From: Casuarius casuarius
Lineage: Eukaryota; Chordata; Aves; Casuariiformes; Casuariidae
Assembly (NCBI GenBank): GCA_003342895.1
Contig: PTFA01000024.1
Coordinates: 1,630,932-1,694,931 of the forward strand
DNA: 64,000 bases
Reading direction: 5' to 3'
Shown here one piece after another: positions 60,718-64,000 of this stretch. A model generated the notes under the pieces. The model was given only the letters and a program-made list of their open reading frames with translations, did no database searches and had not been told where the DNA came from. Made by a program: the position numbers and the translations under genes. Numbering within the stretch: the first letter of the stretch is position 1; every line of letters begins with the position of its first letter.

Positions 60718-63700
60718 GGTCTATTCATAGCCCCTATTTTTCTCATATTAGATCCCAAACACTAAATGTTGACAGAGCAGGCCCATCCATAGACTTGCTT
60801 GTTAAAGACTGGATTTGTGTTAAGGTCTTTAAGGACAAACCACACATTTCTCTACAATTGGTCTGACATTGTCAGCTAAAGAAATCTGCTAGGGTATTGC
60901 TAAGTTCTCATCTTTATACTTTTTGGGATGGTTGCCTAGCCTCTTCGTTGTTTGCCCTTTACGTCAATGAATGTGTGCCCCAGTTCTCTATGTATTTGAG
61001 AGAACACGTGTTTGCACTTGTATTGGCATGGAGAAAGTATTTCATGCCGTAACCACAGTGGTAAAGCCACCCCAAAATAGAGGGCATCTGGGTTGGGTTT
61101 TTTTCTGGATGATTTTTCTAGTCATACTGGCACAGTTTCGCTTCTCATCTTTCTGAACAAGCAAATCATCACCTCCTTTGTGCTGGCACACTCATTTCTC
61201 ACTCATCTGTTCCTCCGCCTCCTGGAATGACATCCTTCACTCATTTATACAAAGACAGATCTACCCCTTATTCTTTCTCAAACCCTCATATCTCATTCCC
61301 CTGCAGTGTTACGGTCTTTCCAGTTCCTAAAGCCTGAACACCAGAGTTGGAGTCTCCCAGTGAAAACATAATGCCGGTTACCAGCCCAGGGAAGGTGGTG
61401 ATGGACAGCTTGGACACAGCAAACTAAAGCCTCCTCTGGCCAGTGTCTTGCCCCACAGAAACGTGGCCCTGTCATATGACCATATGTCCCCACGAGGGAA
61501 GAAGAGTCTCAGCTTTGCAGCTTCCAGTATCTGGCCCATGGTTTCTTCTGGGCACTACCAGCTTCTGTAAATTCAGACATCAAGAGCTGCAAACTACAGG
61601 AAAGCGTAGCTTTGCAGAGTCAATGTGTCATCTCACCCAGTAGAACGAATGGGGACTGGTATTATGTACAAAAACAATAAATGCAATTTCATTTGGTCTT
61701 TACAGGGTGATATTTCTGACTGACAAAGAGATTGCTTAAGCCTGTAATGGTTGTCCCAAGCACACTGCTTACCAATCAGCCCCCAAACCATCACAGTTTG
61801 TAGCATACTGTTCAAAGGCAAGCAAAAAATCAGTCAAGTTTACCCTGAAACAAACATCATGCTGTAAACTGCAGTACTCAGAAGCTTATTGGCAGTCTCA
61901 CACATCCATGCAGTGAGAACAGAGCAGAGTCTGAAGGACACAAGCTCTTGCAAATGGGAGCTCCAAGCATGGACCAACGATGTGCTTAACTCTCTATACC
62001 CCCTCACAACTTGTTTTCATCCTCACCTTGATTGTCTGGGCTTTAATTACATGGCACAATAACAGCAGTTCAAATGATCTTCCCAAGGTATCAATTCCCT
62101 GTAACTTGGTGGCTGCCCCACAACGTACTCTGAGAAGTTCAGACTGTTGTGGTTTCAGTGCAGCTCGCTCAGCTGCCTCTAACCGCTGTCTATCCCAAGC
62201 CATGCTTGGAAAGCCCTATCAAGTAGTGTCTTCATTGCACACAATTATGCCTCTCTTACTGCCTACTGGCTTACCATCCCACTCAGCACTTCAAGATGAC
62301 TGATGATTGCACAAGAGTTCAGTGTCCTCAGCAAAACACTCAGCATCCAGTGCTCTATGAAAGGTTCCTAGAACAATCCTATAGACTAGAAAGTTACTTG
62401 TAAGATGCTGCAGCATCACAGTCAAAAATCCCTCTCGCCACTTTCTGTATATGCCAATAAACAACACATTGCTTTCTCAGTGCTTCTCTATCCCAGAGAG
62501 TAGTTCCAAATCTGCTGTGTGCTCAGTCTCATTTTATCTCAAAAAAGATTTCCTGCTCATACATAGTGCTTCTTCTACCCTGAAGCCACTGTCTGCCATC
62601 AGTTATAACACTCACTTATGGAAATCAAACGATTCATTGGTACACTGCAAGTAACAACTCCAGCATACCTCTATGGGCAAGATGTAATCTTCTGCTGGCC
62701 CCCTTCAGGAGACAGTCCTATAATACCTAATAAAATACCAGATGAAGTTAGCACTTCAGTAAAGACACCAGACCACTTACTAAAGTGGGTGTCCTGATCG
62801 TTATATAACATTTAAAGAGATTATGAACCCCAAACAAGAAGTCATTTCTGACTAAAAGATTTGGAATTCTTCCTGTTGCAACATCTTGCCATTTTCAGTT
62901 TCATACATCTTATAGTATCTAGAAAACAAAGCCTTCCCTTAATGAATAAGCATGCAAACAGCTCTTTAATGTATGAATAACTTGAGAAGGCAGGTGGATT
63001 TTGACCAAACCTCTATATGAGAACACCCAGAGAATCTAGAAGCTCTGATCCAAATCAAATACATTGCTGAGCTCTATGGAAGCAGGAGAAATTGCTGTCC
63101 AGATGACAAGAAAGATGATGTAGCTTAGCAAACAAACAAAATAATAATAATTAGCTTATAGAAAACATTGCTCCTAGGCAGAGAATTGATAGAAAAATGA
63201 GGGGTCAGAGAAAAGGAGCTGAGGAAGATAATTTTGAAGCAAATGAGTAGGTTGGGGTGTTTTTTGTTTTTTGTTTTTTTTTTAATGGATGGAGCGGAAG
63301 AAATCAGGGATGCAGCAGAAGCATAAATCAAGGGGTGACTGCAGATTAACAGTTTGGATAGAAAGGATTAGTGAAGAAAAAGTAGCTTGCATCAGTAGAG
63401 GACAGGTGAACATGTTTTCAGGCTGAATAGTGGGAGAAATCAGGCACAGATTTTGAAACCTGGTTAGCCAGAAGTTCGGTAGCTCTTGGCCAGAGGAGGC
63501 AACTGAGCCTGCTCTTGCTGCTACTTAAGTCAACAGCTGTTTTGCCAGTACTGCTGCTGAATCATATTCTAATTCCCTAACTCATATGGAGCAGAAACTT
63601 ACTGATACTCCACGTAGCAGGTACTGACTAGAATAGACCTGTTTTCAGAGGAAGGTATTTCTCACATGAGTAAACATGTCAGATTCTGTCCCATTTAGAG

Positions 63701-64000
63701 CAGCAGCAGGACCACAGGAAAGATGTGAATTATAAGTATAAATAAAATGAGTAGGAAAGTTACTGCTGGAACACAGGATGCATACAAACATTTGTCTGTT
63801 ACCAAGAGCAAAAACTACCAACCATCTCTACATTCAATTCACTTGAACAGCTGATCCCCAGTGACCTCTCTACTTGCAGCCTCATCCCCAGTTTCAGAGA
63901 GAGTGGCAGCGAAGCTACGATCCCTCTGTAGGGACAAGAACAAATACAAAATAGCAGTTTTAAAGAATTTTGTTTTGTTTAAAGTTATTTCTAAACACAT
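60718..64000. other. unique sequence, no gene recognised
   Basis: No supported gene. Overlapping frames of 60-107 codons are anonymous. A paired CATATG motif is at 61473-61486, and a GTTTTTT microsatellite at 63259-63283. The window ends in ordinary A+T-rich DNA. Confidence 0.5.
63259..63283 (+). repeat. GTTTTTT heptamer microsatellite
   Basis: GTTTTTT GTTTTTT G followed by T10: two and a half heptamer units that end in a homopolymer. Confidence 0.85.

Noticed and set aside
1..64000. CRISPR array, operon or prokaryotic features
   Set aside because: No regularly spaced repeats, no Shine-Dalgarno-led dense genes; the CR1 elements and base composition show vertebrate nuclear DNA.
1..64000. tRNA genes
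   Set aside because: No GGTTCGAATCC-type B box with a matching A box was found by eye on either strand.

Overview
This is a 64 kb, A+T-rich, essentially non-coding stretch of vertebrate nuclear DNA, most likely from a bird. The best lineage evidence is a 3'-truncated CR1 LINE at about 45245-45550. It has the avian CR1 tail (an ATTCTATGATTCT repeat) and recognisable CR1 ORF2 C-terminal codons. An older CR1 lies at about 22010-22949. No Alu, B1/B2, L1 or other mammal-type repeats are seen, and repeat density is low. A crocodilian or turtle is a weaker alternative. I cannot name the locus: the window could be a gene desert or the inside of a very large intron.

No protein-coding gene, tRNA, rRNA or known miRNA could be supported. 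The longest open frames are only about 130-160 codons. They overlap other frames, match no family I recognise, and are what chance allows in 64 kb. They are not listed as genes; where one is large enough to tempt a reader it is mentioned in the entry for its stretch.

Layout. 0-12 kb is A+T-rich unique sequence. It holds a conserved-looking block at 1.9-2.5 kb, a degraded minus-strand CR1-type reverse transcriptase fossil at 3.3-3.55 kb, a 130-bp polypyrimidine tract at 5.9 kb and a G14 run at 6.46 kb. 12.2-19.4 kb is the most CpG-containing and motif-rich third, with candidate regulatory blocks at 12.8-13.6 and 17.0-17.7 kb, a MIR-like SINE relic at 13.95 kb and a CpG-rich 260-bp patch at 19.14-19.4 kb. 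19.4-34 kb holds the old CR1, several MIR-like relics, a double palindrome at 24.46 kb and a cluster of TGCATAATTGC motifs at 26.3 kb. 34.15-35.45 kb is a mildly G+C-rich island. 35-48.6 kb is mostly featureless apart from a MIR relic (37.2 kb), short tandem duplications and the younger CR1. 48.64-49.4 kb is the strongest promoter- or enhancer-like segment, with about 20 CpG in 360 bp plus AP-1/MAF-like and OTX/CRX-like sites. 49.4-64 kb is unique A+T-rich DNA with another conserved-looking block at 52.6-53.1 kb, two perfect palindromes or hairpins (56.3 and 60.7 kb) and a Z-DNA-prone TG/CG run at 60.0 kb.

Taken together, the sequence suggests a regulatory landscape rather than a gene cluster: scattered candidate cis-elements separated by neutral DNA with decayed retroposons. 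All regulatory calls rest on motif content and composition only; cross-species alignment would decide them.
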